Source: Eretmocerus hayati
Lineage: Eukaryota; Arthropoda; Insecta; Hymenoptera; Aphelinidae
Direction: 5' to 3'
DNA length: 64,000 bases
NCBI GenBank assembly: GCA_029851415.1
Contig: CM056744.1
Coordinates: 118,824,838-118,888,837, forward strand
Shown here: piece after piece, positions 23,671-35,748 of the stretch
Numbering within the stretch: the stretch's first letter is position 1
How the letters are laid out: each line of letters begins with the position of its first letter
Translations under genes and position numbers: made by a program
Notes under the pieces: model-generated
The model's input: only the letters and a program-made list of their open reading frames with translations
Databases searched by the model: none
What the model was told of the DNA's origin: nothing

Positions 23671-24341
23671 CCCTGGTGGAAAAATGAGCGTAGCAGTACT
23701 GCGCAACTCCCTACTACTGTCATACCGCTACGGCCGTATTACTATAGTAGCACTACTGTCGTAGTACGATCGTAGCACTCCGGTAGTAGTACTGGCCGTA
23801 TTACTGTCGTATTACTATCGTAGTACGCTCTAGATTTACGGTCATACTAGAATAGAAATATTTGGGTTTTACATTATGCTTGTGATAAATAAGTACTCCC
23901 GCAGTATAGATTAATTCGAAAGATATTTTGGAAGGTATACTTGAATGGCTCTGTCAAAACATTTCAATTTTAATGTAGATGCTAGGAAGAAGTGAGGGCG
24001 TGACGGAGTAAATCGTTTTTGCCGAAATTCTACCCGTAATTGAGCACGGCGACAACATACGGACTGACGAATGGGGAACTTGCATGGTCGAGCGTATGCC
24101 AATACAGAATATGCATTCGATAGCGCAGACGGCGCAGACCACAAGATGATTTTTGGTCAAAACAAAATAATTTCAGGAGCAAAATTTGATTTACAATAAA
24201 TAATCAAAAATGCACCCGGGAAAGACCCCCGATTCAAAGCTACGTCATATATGGTAGCCGCTGATACACACATGCAAACCCGCGCGCATTGGTCTTGCGT
24301 ACGTGTGACGGCCGTCTGCAAGCACCATGAAATAACAAATC

Positions 24342-25538
24342 GGACCCGGCTTGTTTGATGCTCGAAAAACAATTTTTTAAACAAATTGGGGGTGAATTCT
24401 TCACATTAGCAGTTGCTTCTGGCCTTTTACTTTAGCTAAGTGCAGTGGGAACACCTGTTATCACGTTTTTTGTGCATAGTGAAGTTAAGGAGGATGCAGG
24501 TTAGTGGACTTTTGAAGCCACAAGTTTGAGGGAGAGAATTGTTAGATCATCACTCAAAGTATCATCTAGCTCATGTAATGAAGCAATAGTGGCATAATAT
24601 ATGTGACTGTGGTGAATAACTCTCACATTGAATCATCTGACGATTCTTATTCACCTTCCTACCTGAGGATGTTGACATCCTTCGACGATGATTACCCCAA
24701 CTCCTCTTATGAAGCATCAGACAGAATCAAGTTGAGCGCACTCAATCAAACATTTAGTGGAGTAGTTGTCTGCTGTTTTTCGTGCCTCCAAGCATCCAAT
24801 TGATGAGTTGGGCCCAAGTGTTGCCATTAGAATTGAGCTCTTGCCATTTCTAGCTCCTCAGAACTAGATCATTATGCTGTGGCTGCGTCAGATGATTAGT
24901 CCAATCAATAAGAACCACAAAAGGGATTCAAAATGATGAACATTCATTTTAGATTTTACTAATGAAAGTTAATGATTGACCAAACCAATAACGCAGCCTT
25001 AGTGTAATGACCTTGTACTGAGAAGCTAGAAGTGGTGAGTGCTCATTTCTAATGGCATGACTTGGGCCCAACTCATTAATCGGATGCTTGGAGGCACGAC
25101 AAAAAGAAGACAACTACTCCACTAAATGTTTGATTGAGTACGCTCAACTTGATTCTGTCTGATGCATTACAAGAAGAGTTTGGATAATCATCGTCGAAGG
25201 GTGTCAACACTCTTAGATGGGAAGTTGAATAAGAAGGATCAGGTGATTCAATGTGGAAATTATTCACCACGGTCACATATATTAAGCCACTGTTGCTTCA
25301 TTTCATGAGCCAGATAACACTTTGAGTAATGATCTGACAATTCTCCACATCAAAATTGTGGCTCCAAAAGCCCACTAACCTGCGTCCTTCTTCACTTCAC
25401 TATGCACAAAAAACGTGATAACAGGCGGTCTCACTGCACCTCAACTATATTAATTGGCCAGGAGCAACTGCTAATGGGGAAAATCTCTCCCCAATTCGTT
25501 CAATAATATGTTTTGAGCATCAAACAAACCGGGTCCGA
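24342..25538. repeat. Inner inverted repeat of the 23671-26247 element
   Basis: The arms start with TCGGACCCGG(C/T)TTGTTTGATGCTC and converge on a spacer at about 24889-24977. Identity is clearly lower than in the 13008-15121 palindrome. Both arms keep an open frame beginning MTVVNN and containing FDDDYPNSS and LNQTFSGVVV. That could be residual coding or simply reflect a common origin. Confidence 0.7.
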
Positions 25539-25613
25539 ATTATTGTTTACTTGTTAGCAGCGATTGCGCGCAGACAATAATTGATGGCTCGTATGATGGT
25601 GTGAGATTAGGTT

Positions 25614-25768
25614 AGGGCTTCATATCTTTTTTTTTTTCTCCAACTGGTTACCTCAGCGTTCGCTGCCGTTCGCTGAGATATACCCTTTATTAGGTACCAC
25701 TATTCAGCTACAGCGCTCCTGCGTTGCAGCTTTTCGCTGTACCCTTGTTGATGTGAGGGCTTCATATC
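25614..25768 (-). mobile_element. Short retroposed insertion with 13-bp target duplication
   Basis: AGGGCTTCATATC occurs at 25614-25626 and again at 25756-25768. Between the copies lie 129 bp that start with a run of T (25627 onward), which is a poly(A) tail on the minus strand. This is the hallmark of target-primed retroposition, so a SINE or processed RNA inserted in minus orientation. The body contains a CAGCGTTCGCTG repeat and an inverted pair around CTACAGCG/CGCTGTAC. A weak A-box-like TAGCTGAATAGTGG is present on the minus strand but no B box was found. The parent RNA is not identified. The insertion post-dates the host element. Confidence 0.7.
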
Positions 25769-26247
25769 ATATAGCGTCATATTGGCATACCTATACACAC
25801 ACCATCAGATCTATCCATAATACTGACAAAATAAAGATTCAGCTATAAGAGAATACGAGAGGGCTGTCAGATGTGGGTCGTAAATTGCTTCACAGGTTTA
25901 CGTATTTTTCGTTCACCAAAACGGTGATTTCTAAGAAACACGATTTACTCGCGCTAATAACGAATTTTTCGCGGAGTCACTTTTACTTATAATCAAAAAT
26001 GTAACACGAGTTGCCGAATGACAAATGTATCTCAAATTGTGACTTCGATAAATATAGTCTATGAAGGCCGTAATACTACAGTATTACGACCGTAATACGC
26101 CCAGTACTACTACCGGAGTGCTACGATCGTAGTCCGGTAGTAGTGCTACTACAGTAATACGGCCGTACCTCTCCGATAGTAGTACTACAGTAGACAGTAG
26201 CGCTACTGTAGTATTACTATAGTATTACGCTCATTTTTCTACCAGGG

Positions 26248-29122
26248 CCGTGATCCGTGCATTAGTCTCGAGAGGAGGCTAGAAATGAATATTTACGATC
26301 CTGAGAGGGAAATTTTGTATCTAATTCAGATTGGTGCCGATCTCTGCGCGATGCGATGAAGAGGTGTGCGAAATTTATCGATCTCCAGATCGATTTCGCG
26401 CACGTATCTTTATATTAGCCTGACGCGTAAATACAATTTACGAGGTAATTCGTGCTCACGTCGGTTCTAATGAGTTGCTATTTACGTTTAATGAGTGTCG
26501 ATCGTGATCTTAAAAGACAGTTTATCGTCGCAGATAGTATAAAATTGTGAAAATGACATTTCACTTCATTTATCTACTGGGATCAGAAACGATGTAGAGG
26601 ATATCCAGTTCTGATGATTATAGCTAAACAGTTTGGATCAGCTCAAAAACGTTTCTGCAGTATTATGCATGAGTGATTGAACGATGACTCCAGTTATTTT
26701 GGTTGGTAAAGCAATGATCGGATGGATGACATAGCTTTTACTTCAGACAGTGATTCATTCTACTCCAGATCTAGAAATAATATGATTTTTGTAGAGAACA
26801 CAGTTTCCCGGCACTCGACGCATAATATACTATTTCGTCTCTTGGACCACCTTAGATGAATGATCATTCGAATCTCTGAAATCAAGTTTGCCTCGTTACT
26901 CACTCCGGAATAACGAAAATTTGGATTGGTAAAATTTGAAGGACAAGATTATGGACAATTGAGTATTTGAAAATAAAAAGTGCAGCAGACTAAAATTTTA
27001 AAAAAATGTTGATCACCAGGTTCAAATATTCGAGAAGAATGATTTTTTCTAACCAACTGTATTCTAAGGATTTTGTTTATCAAATGAAACCCGACAATCG
27101 TTGAAATCGAATTCATTTAATTGAACCCATTTCGTCAAAATATCCTGACTCGACTAGGGGAAATTGTGCTTGCAGGTACTTTCACACATCGTGAATATGA
27201 GCGAAGGTTATAGCTAGGCAATAATATCCTCCGAGCGTTGCACATTTATCAAATATTTGAGCGTCATTGTCAGGTTCTCTTGACTTCTGGTGACTATGCA
27301 GCGACACGAACGGTAGCGCTTGGTGAGAAAGTCGATTGCCAACTTGGCTCACGGATCTCTTCTGATGTGCAACCGCGGTTTCCCGTGATAATATAAACGT
27401 CAGGATACGCTGGATAGTCCAGAAAAAGAAGCCAGTGCGGCAGGATGCTTTTTATTCTTTCTACCTTTTTACCTTTGTCCATCGTCCTCGATTCGACAAG
27501 CTCTCGTTTCCTTAGTCAGTTAGGCTTCTCGGTACGTTGGTCAATGTTGGATCTGATCTTGTGCCCTATTAATACTTGAGTCGTTGGTAGCTGCTTTGGA
27601 CGTATATTTTGTAATTATAGGTGAGGTGAAAAAGGGCTCGACGATGAACGTGTAAAGCTAAAAGGGAAAGGACGTGTTGTTGGGCGTTTTGCTCTTGATG
27701 GAGCTATTCTGATGAGGAACGGGTGGTTGGAATCTTCTTGTGATAATGATATCAATGGATGTGGGATCGAATTGTACACTTCCTTATCTTTGAACCGTGA
27801 AATTTAAATGTCTTTGTTTGTTTGTGATCCCACTATTATTAGTTTTGTCATCAAAGGCCATATTGGTCTTCGTGTAATCTTGAGGACAAACTCCGTTGAT
27901 TTAGGTAATCAGCCTATCTTTGAACATAGTTTATTCCAAAAGACTGAGAAGATATTTCCTCTACCCTCGTGAGATGTTTGCAATAACACTGTGAGCTAAA
28001 ATTACTCAATTCCCATCTGCCCCTATCACAAAATTAGCAAAATATATTCGCTCAGTTTCGTGTTCATTATACTGTATCGTCTTCATTCGTAGACGAGTGA
28101 GATTCCCACTAATTTTGTCTGAGTGCACTCGTCACATTACAACTCTCACAGAGCTGCAAAATACCAATGCTATATTTTCCCCGTAAAAGTAGACTCCCAA
28201 GATGACTGAAACGCGTTGACGGTCTCTTTTGTATATCTCATAATATACATGCCGTACATCTGTGCGCATTTTGCTCTCCTAATTACGCGCAAGACAGAGT
28301 TCCACCTGCGACTCGTGAAAAATGTGTACAGCAGTCGTGAGCAATTCGCGAATGATTTCAGATGCAACAGCAGGGATCCTAAAGAATTCAAGAAAATCAC
28401 GACGAGAGCATGCCGAGTGAGTGATTACTCCTAGATATGTACGATCGAGTTGTATTACACAGAGTATAATGGTGGCAAGGATGAGGTGCGCGCGAGAGAA
28501 TGAGTTCGTGGTGGATGAATGGGAGAGAGTCGGCTGCGCTGACGTGAAAAATTCGCAAATGGCTAAATAAGGTTGTTTCAGACAAAGATTCTGCCGTGGC
28601 GCGAGAATGGAAGAAGAACAGCAGTAGCAGAGAGAGTCTGCGGTTTCGTGTAAAATACTCTTTCCAGGGTTGCTCGACGCTGCGTGACGAGTTCAACGGC
28701 AGCTTCCTCGCTCTAATACCTCTTCGTATAATCTGTCTGTACTCCATAGAGTCTCGAGCGAGTCACGTTGTACAAAACCATGGAAAATTTTGGTGTTTAG
28801 GAGGCTACACTGGATCATAAAGAATAAATTTTTTCAATTTGTTTTGTTTCGGGACTTCTTATTTGAAAATATCAAAGAAGTCACTGGTCCTTGTTTGAAA
28901 ATACATACTCGGATTCCCTGAATTTTTGTTATCAAAGTGTATCTTGATAAAGATTTTTGGGGTTTTTGAAGTTGTTGAGAATTCCAAGACAGACGTTGTC
29001 CGAAGATGACACTGACCGTTTGTCTGCAAGTTACATTGTCCTCCTATGGGTTATTCACAGGACGTCTAAAAGTTTGGGAACGTCTGAAACCCCCAGAACC
29101 AGGGGTATGAACCCCTGGATGA
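26248..29122. other. Noncoding stretch
   Basis: AT-rich sequence with no supported gene. Short open frames on both strands at 28170-28820 overlap each other and were not called. Confidence 0.5.
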
Positions 29123-29282
29123 CAGGCGCGGATCCATGGGGGCGGTTGGGGCGACCGCCCCTCCGCCAAGGAAAAGAAATTTGCACGGGGAACTTAGGAA
29201 GACCTGGCAGGTGCGGGAAATTTCGCGAATCTCCCTTCCCAAGTCCCCCCCCCCCCAAGATCGGTCCCTGGATCCGCTACTG
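29123..29282. mobile_element. hAT-like MITE, 160 bp
   Basis: The ends are CAGGCGCGGATCCA (29123) and, inverted, CAGTAGCGGATCCA (complement, ending 29282). The flanking 8-mers are CTGGATGA (29115-29122) and GGAGATGA (29283-29290). They share the last five bases and could be a decayed 8-bp duplication. Terminal CAG and 8-bp duplications are typical of hAT elements. The interior has C-rich runs and GGGCGACCGCCCC. No coding capacity. Confidence 0.55.
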
Positions 29283-32200
29283 GGAGATGATTGGATCCCA
29301 GAAGATCGGGTAGAGGCTTTCATGGAAACTAGAGTAACATGGGCGAGAGCCATGGATCATTTGATAATGATATCAGAGGAATAAGTAAGTGTTGTTCTAT
29401 GCTTGAATGCAAGGAAAATTTCGTTGGAATCGAAATTTCTTCAAACTAGAACAAAACCCCGATTTCAAAACTTGATTTTCCCTCGTCTCCTCGACAGACC
29501 GAAAATTCTAATGTCAATAATCAATCCTGATGATCCGGAGGCAGATCTTGATAACAAAGAAGATCAATTCTACGTTGATCAGAAGCAAATCGAAATATCC
29601 TCAAAATCTAGTTTTCATGACCTTCATTCCTAGGATGGAAACCAAGTAACTCATCATCAGATCCATCTTTTACAGCATGTGCGCAATCCAGCATTGCAAA
29701 ATGCAAAGAACCTCAAAGATTCCTTCAATCCTTTCGTATATTAGGCAATCTTCTCGAATTGCTCAATTCCTCATTGGCAAAGAGGCATTAAGTGGTGTCT
29801 ATTTTAAAAACCGCCGTATCGGTGCATCAGAAATTCTGCAATTTTAAAAAGTTAATTCCCACGTCGAACGAAGGCACATCGACCTAGGAACCTGTTTACA
29901 GCGTCAAACAGCCGATTGTTCAACGCTCTCAATACAGTCCTAACGCAATAATGCCACACAAGCTTCGAGAGACAATTGACTATAAGGATGCAGCAATATT
30001 GTCACCACAACGTCAGTTAAACTCGCGCCGCTCGAGACAGCTCCAATGCGTCTTCTTTCACATAGACGTCGCGGATAAGAAGAGCCTCTCTGTCATTCAA
30101 TATAATTTTAATTGGCCGTTCTTCCCTTCACACGTCCCCATCTTGAGCGATGTTTAAGATTTTTCCCTCCAGGCGCCTAAAACTCTTATTTCCACGCACA
30201 ATTTTATTAATCCCATCCTTTCATTCGCATCACCTCGTTTTTATCCTCCTTCCCTGTTTACATAAAATATTCTCCTTTTCACCTCCCACATTCTCTTCTC
30301 ATCCACAACAATCTTTTCGCTTTCCTTCGCGGCGGCCTGCTTCCCCTCATACCCACAGATATATAGATGAAAGATTGTGTATATTTTGTGTGCTATGCCA
30401 GTATAGTAGGTCGCATGCGATGAACGCATTAATTTGCCAGTGCGCACAGCGTATATTTATTAGTCAAGAGAATACCAACGCTGCCTTATAAATATATACA
30501 TATATTGTTAGCAAATAACGAGAGAGGAGGATGAGCTGTTGAGGGAAACAACGCTTGCTTGATGGTGAGCTTAAAAAAGTGGATTACGCTCGGTGAACGA
30601 GCAAGCAACGCTGCTGAGGTTATATTTAGAGCTTTCGTTTAATCATCATCGTTGTCGTCATCATCCCTCTTTCAAAATTACCCGTTCCCTTGATTTTGTA
30701 CTTGCGTGGACGCGATGGTGGTGGTGGTGAGAGCGTGGGAGCGGTTAGAAGGGGTTTTTTGAAGATATTGTATACTTGGTTCCAGAAATAATTGGTAGTC
30801 GTGGTAGATTCTAATGGTTCAAGGCAGATATAGAACGCCGGTTGTGCTCTAATGAACTGTCCGTCACTTTTGGATTGTATGTTGGGAACCGTTAATAGTG
30901 ATGTTACAAACTTGGATAATTTCTAGTAACTTCTAACCAGAGATAGGAAATTTTTCAGCCGAGTAGGTGTAAAGATATCCATAGTTATTTACATTTATTT
31001 CACATCTTCATTATTTGTGGTGGGAGGACGACGAATCCAATATTTCGATGTTCATGGATTGGAATGAATGACGCTGATCTTTCAATTGATATTGCTTTCT
31101 CAATGTAGTCAAAGTGTTGCGTTCAGCCGGTGAGATTGGCAAACAATAGATCCGTGGAAATCGGCACGAGATTTGTGAATGAGCAAGTGGGAATTCAGGA
31201 CTTGGGAAAAAGGCCAGTGGCTTGTGTATCTTGCTCGAGCCATCTCTCACCGGCTTCATTATTTTGATGTCATCATTTTATAGTACATAAGACCGAGTGA
31301 TAGTCATTTGGGCCCGCGTGAATTTTTTACTGATAGGAATTTTAGGAATATGATCCTGGAGAAGATCATAGAAACAAATTTTGTGTGACCAGGACTGTGA
31401 AACGGATCTCGGAGCTTGCAGAAATTTTAAGGTTAGAATTCTAAGGGTTGCCCCAGAATTGGGCGCGATACGTGATAAATCATCAGAATGAAACGGTGTT
31501 GTGGTTGTTATGATGTTGATATCTCTGATATGAGATATCAACATCATAATGAGATCAACATGAGATGAGAATCATCTGATGTTGATTCTTGATGACGACT
31601 CGGTAAACCTCACACTATACTTTCCGAGAAATTAGAGAGGCTTTCTTCTAAGTATAATCAGATGAGATATGATAATAACACCGGGTCTTTGACGATTCCA
31701 AGATAACTGCATTCAAGTCAAATTAAGTAACCATCTCGGAATTATTAAATAAATGTCAGAATATACCAATAACGTGGACTCTTTCAGAATAATTTTCAAA
31801 CTATTCGTGACATATATTTATTATTTTTCGGGATCGAAACTAATTAAATGTCATAGATGGTCCAAAAGATGAAACATTGTGATGTGAATGGCTTAGTATA
31901 ATTTTTGGGTAGTCAGATGACCTGGGATGTCACGAAACTATCGATAAAATGTGTCAAATCGATAAATGAGCCCAAGCTTATGAGCTTATTCCCAATTCTG
32001 CGCCAGAGTAATCATTTCCCTGCCAATTTCTCTATCTGTAGTACAGATCATAGAGATTCCTCGTGACTATTTGATTAAAATGATGTTTATCTTCACATAA
32101 TAATCTCAGGCTGTTCCTTGGTGTACCAAAAAACCAATTGGTCTTCAAGACTTTTCTAAAGGACTTTTACCAATGAGTTTTTGTACCGCCTTTATGAAGC

Positions 32201-33594
32201 TGGAGTAAAAGTCATTCGAGGAATCAGATGAAAACAAACACATAACTGTCGAGTGGTACACTATGCTTGCCATTGTTTAACGAACCATTTTTCAAGCGAT
32301 TCCCTGAATCAAATGGAGTGAGAGCAAAAATTTTGAGAATATTTGCCTCTTTTATCGTTGGTTTACGATGCCCCTGGGAGGCTTGAAACATCGACCCTCT
32401 GCAGTTCCTTTCATTCCCTTAACACGACGAGCTATTACTACAAAATTTTAGCCAGAATGGGTGTGTATATTTCTGTTGGAACACGAAACGAGGCCTTTAG
32501 GGTCCAGTTTATTATTCATCGCAAAAGCTGACTTGCCTCAAAAGTACCAAACTACCATCATCCATTATTTATGGGCCCTAAAAATAGTTGCAATTCGAAT
32601 TATGTTGGCAAAATTGTTGTCCATGATGAAAAAGTTTTCTACTGGAAGCACCTTAAAACGAGGTGTGTATTTTGATCTTAATGGATCTGGCTGCTGCTGC
32701 TGCTGGTCGAACTCTCAAGTTAGTCTCCAAAGAGTGTGTTTACGACTGGAAGTTCGAAGCTCACCGAATGAGCTCGACTCGTGTACTCAACTTCAATTAC
32801 GAGCTTGCTGTACATCATTTATATATATATAAATGCAGTATCTCGTGCCCCAAGCGATATCTAAGCAAAGCTCCAAAGAGACGTTGAATATATCTCCGAT
32901 GTTTAACTTTGAAGTACCCTTGGGTCATTTTCTCCTGGTTAGTCACGATTAAAATCAAATACGAGGTACCTAGAGTGGTAATCTTAAGAATCTCAAAGGG
33001 ATAGCCGAGGACTGCAATTTACAGAGTCCCACGATTCAGGACATGTGTATCTTTTTTCCTTTAAATACGGGTTGACTTCGAAGAGAAGTTTCTTTGACTT
33101 CATTTTTGTACTTGACGTGTGGGATTCATTAGCGTGACTTGCCTTGAGAAATTCAATAATATTTTTTGATGGACTGTGTCACTCTTTCCAGTTGGACAAC
33201 TGACGGCTTTCGCTTCATTGAAGTTGACAGTGCGGAGTTATTCAGTTTGAAATCAACGACGTCGCTCTAGCAAGAAATTAGACGGTTGTCTCAGAAACCA
33301 AGAGGATAAAATTTCCATAAAGGAAATCTTGACTGAGTTTACCGTGGACATTAATTGAAATTTAACGGATGACTATTTCGTATAGATTAGACAGTTTTTA
33401 ACCAGACCAGTGCAATATTCAAAAAATCAAAGTTATTCGGAATCCTTCATGGTTGAAATTTACAATCTGAATTTTGCCGAATGGTCAACAACAATTAGAA
33501 CTAATGTTAGTCATGGGAATAAGAAATTTGTTTGACGTTAGAATAGCAATCGAATTTTTCGAAGATTATAATACAAGACCGGCACATTCCATCA
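29283..33594. other. Noncoding stretch
   Basis: No supported gene. Contains a short perfect hairpin (listed), a (TA)n stretch at 32818-32831 and a small CTG/GCT run at about 32690-32704. Open frames are short and lack domain features. Confidence 0.5.
31508..31549. repeat. Perfect 18-bp stem hairpin
   Basis: TTATGATGTTGATATCTC (31508-31525) pairs perfectly with 31532-31549 across a 6-nt loop (TGATAT). The sequence TGATGTTGAT recurs nearby at about 31577. Confidence 0.85.
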
Positions 33595-35748
33595 GGGGGG
33601 TTATTTTAAACTCTGGTCGTGGCTGTCCGACCACTCGCACTGGCCGCACGGCCAGCGCGGCACTTGGAGAGAGCCACGGCTAGCTACGGCGTTCATCCGG
33701 CAACGACTCGCGTGCTTCTGCTTCGCATTGTAAACATTGAATTGCATTAGATTCGGGAATTGTCACCTAGAAGTATGTTCGAGCAGCTGCACAATAATTA
33801 AATTCATGCTGAGATAGAGATGAGAGGGGCTAAGACACAAAGTGACAGTTTTTCAGTCTAATGTGAGGTTACATTTGGTTCTCTTTCTCTCCCTCTCTGT
33901 AACCTCACAACGTATTTTCTGTCTGAATTTGTGCCAGAATGCAAATGTGATGAGTGGTGATGTGCCTAAATCCTCAATGAGAGTTGTGGCAAAATTTCTT
34001 CCACAGGTTCTCATCATCATCATTATGCTGCAGACTTCTCAACCGAAAGAAGAAAATTTTGTTGTGAGACAGCTCAAGCAGTTTTCAAAGATTCTATTAC
34101 TTCCTATGTCTATGGATTCTATGTAAAGAGTTTTTGGCCTCAATGTTGATCAACAAATCAATTTTACATTACCATCCTTTGAAACTTGAGCGCTGACTTG
34201 AAGTGACTTCAAAAAGTCATTGCTCTGCTGTAACAACCTGAATAAAATCATCCTGGCGATTCAATAGGTTTATTCATTCTTGGTGAAACCAATGTGCTCC
34301 AGTTTTGAGTGAATGTGGTGTCCTCCACATAGTTGTACCTTGAGATACATTATTCTATGATTCTGGTATCGTTGAACAATCAGATCTTGGTATAAGAAGA
34401 ACGACAAAGTTATGTCAACATGATTGACACCTTTTGTTGAGTCAAGTTTCACTCACATGGACATCCAATGTAATCTCTTATATATAAAAAGGGCGAATAA
34501 AATTATCTGTCCATCCTGATCTCAAGTTAGATGATTCAAAACTGATTGGGATTCAAATCCCACTTCCATCCATCAAAATCAGTATAAATATCAGAAATGT
34601 TTTTTCTGCTAATCTGAATTATTTACTGCCAAATATATGATACAATCAACATCCAGCTCTTCATGTATGCGAGCGACTTATGCAAAGACATAGAAGTTTT
34701 GTATATCATGAACTATAACATGATGGGATATGTGCGCGCCCACTCATGCATTTTATTCATATCATTTTCCACATCATTTTCCAACCAATGCATGCTCATC
34801 TTTTACCAACTAATATTTTAGGTATTGGCCCAAGGACATAATCCCTGGAAACCTGAAATACAATTTTGTTGGCCACTTGTATAAGAGATTCCATTAAACG
34901 TTCATGTTTGATTGTGAGTGAAACTTGACTCAACAGAAGATGTCAATCATGTTGACATAACTTTGTCGTTCTTCTTATACCAAGATCTGATTGTTCAACG
35001 ATACCAGAATCATAGAATAATGTATCTCAAGGTACAACTATGTGGAGGACACCACATTCACTCAAAACTGGAGCACATTGGTTTCACCAAGAACAAATAA
35101 ACCTATTGAATCGCCAGGATGATTTTATTCAGGTTGTTACAGCAGAGCAATGACTTTTTGAAGTCACTTCAAGTCAGCGCTCAAGTTTCAAAGGATGGTA
35201 ATGTAAAATTGATTTGTTGATCAACATTGAGGCCAAAAACTCTTTACATAGAATCTTTGAAAACTGCTTGAGCTGTCTCACAACAAAATTTTCTTCTTTC
35301 GGTTGAGAAGTCTGCAGCATAATGATGATGATGAGAACCTGTGGAAGAAATTTTGCCACAACTCTCATTGAGGATTTAGGCACATCACCACTCATCACAT
35401 TTGCATTCTGGCACAAATTCAGACAGAAAATACGTTGTGAGGTTACAGAGAGGGAGAGAAAGAGAACCAATGTAACCTCACATTAGACTGAAAAACTGTC
35501 ACTTTGTGTCTTAGCCCCTCTAATCTCTATCTTAGCATGAATTCAATTATTGTGCAGCTGCTCGAACATACTTCTAGGTGACAATTCCCGAATCTAATGC
35601 AATTCAATGTCTACAATGCGAAGCAGAAGCACGCGAGTCGTTGCCGGATGAACGCCGTAGCTAGCCGTGGCTCTCTCCAAGCGCCGCGCTGGCCGTGCGG
35701 CCAGTGCGAGTGGTCGGACAGCCACGACCAGAGTTTAAAATAACCCCC
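33595..35748. mobile_element. 2.15-kb foldback element with GC-rich ends
   Basis: The left end GGGGGGTTATTTTAAACTC (33595) is repeated inverted as GAGTTTAAAATAACCCCCC (ending 35748). The next 60 bp are GC-rich and contain CTGGCCGCACGGCCAG, itself palindromic. Arms are about 33595-34486 and 34882-35748 and very similar; the spacer of about 395 bp is single copy. Mirrored open frames (33842-34126 plus; 35174-35470 minus; 34270-34452 minus; 34918-35100 plus) reflect arm identity. The left arm carries about 25 extra bp around 34094-34118 bounded by GATTCTAT repeats. No target duplication or known transposase domain was found. Confidence 0.8.

Larger units (their letters stand above)
23671..26247. 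mobile_element. 2.6-kb non-autonomous transposon with GTAGTAC-rich terminal repeats and an inner foldback
   Basis: The termini are inverted: CCCTGGTGGAAAAATGAGCG at 23671 and its near-exact complement ending at 26247. Subterminal regions (about 23690-23832 and 26062-26230) are inverted copies made almost entirely of short words such as GTAGTAC, GTAATAC and CTACTGTAG. An inner inverted repeat (about 24342-24888 and 24978-25538) shares nearly the same centre. Its arms encode mirrored, frame-preserved but diverged 66-codon open frames, for example FDDDYPNSS in both. No transposase domain is visible. No convincing target-site duplication was found. A smaller retroposed insertion lies at 25627-25755. 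Confidence 0.8.

Noticed and set aside
33842..35470. Mirrored 94- and 98-codon frames in the 33595-35748 element
   Set aside because: Arm copies of each other; one is disrupted at its end by the 25-bp difference. No known domain.
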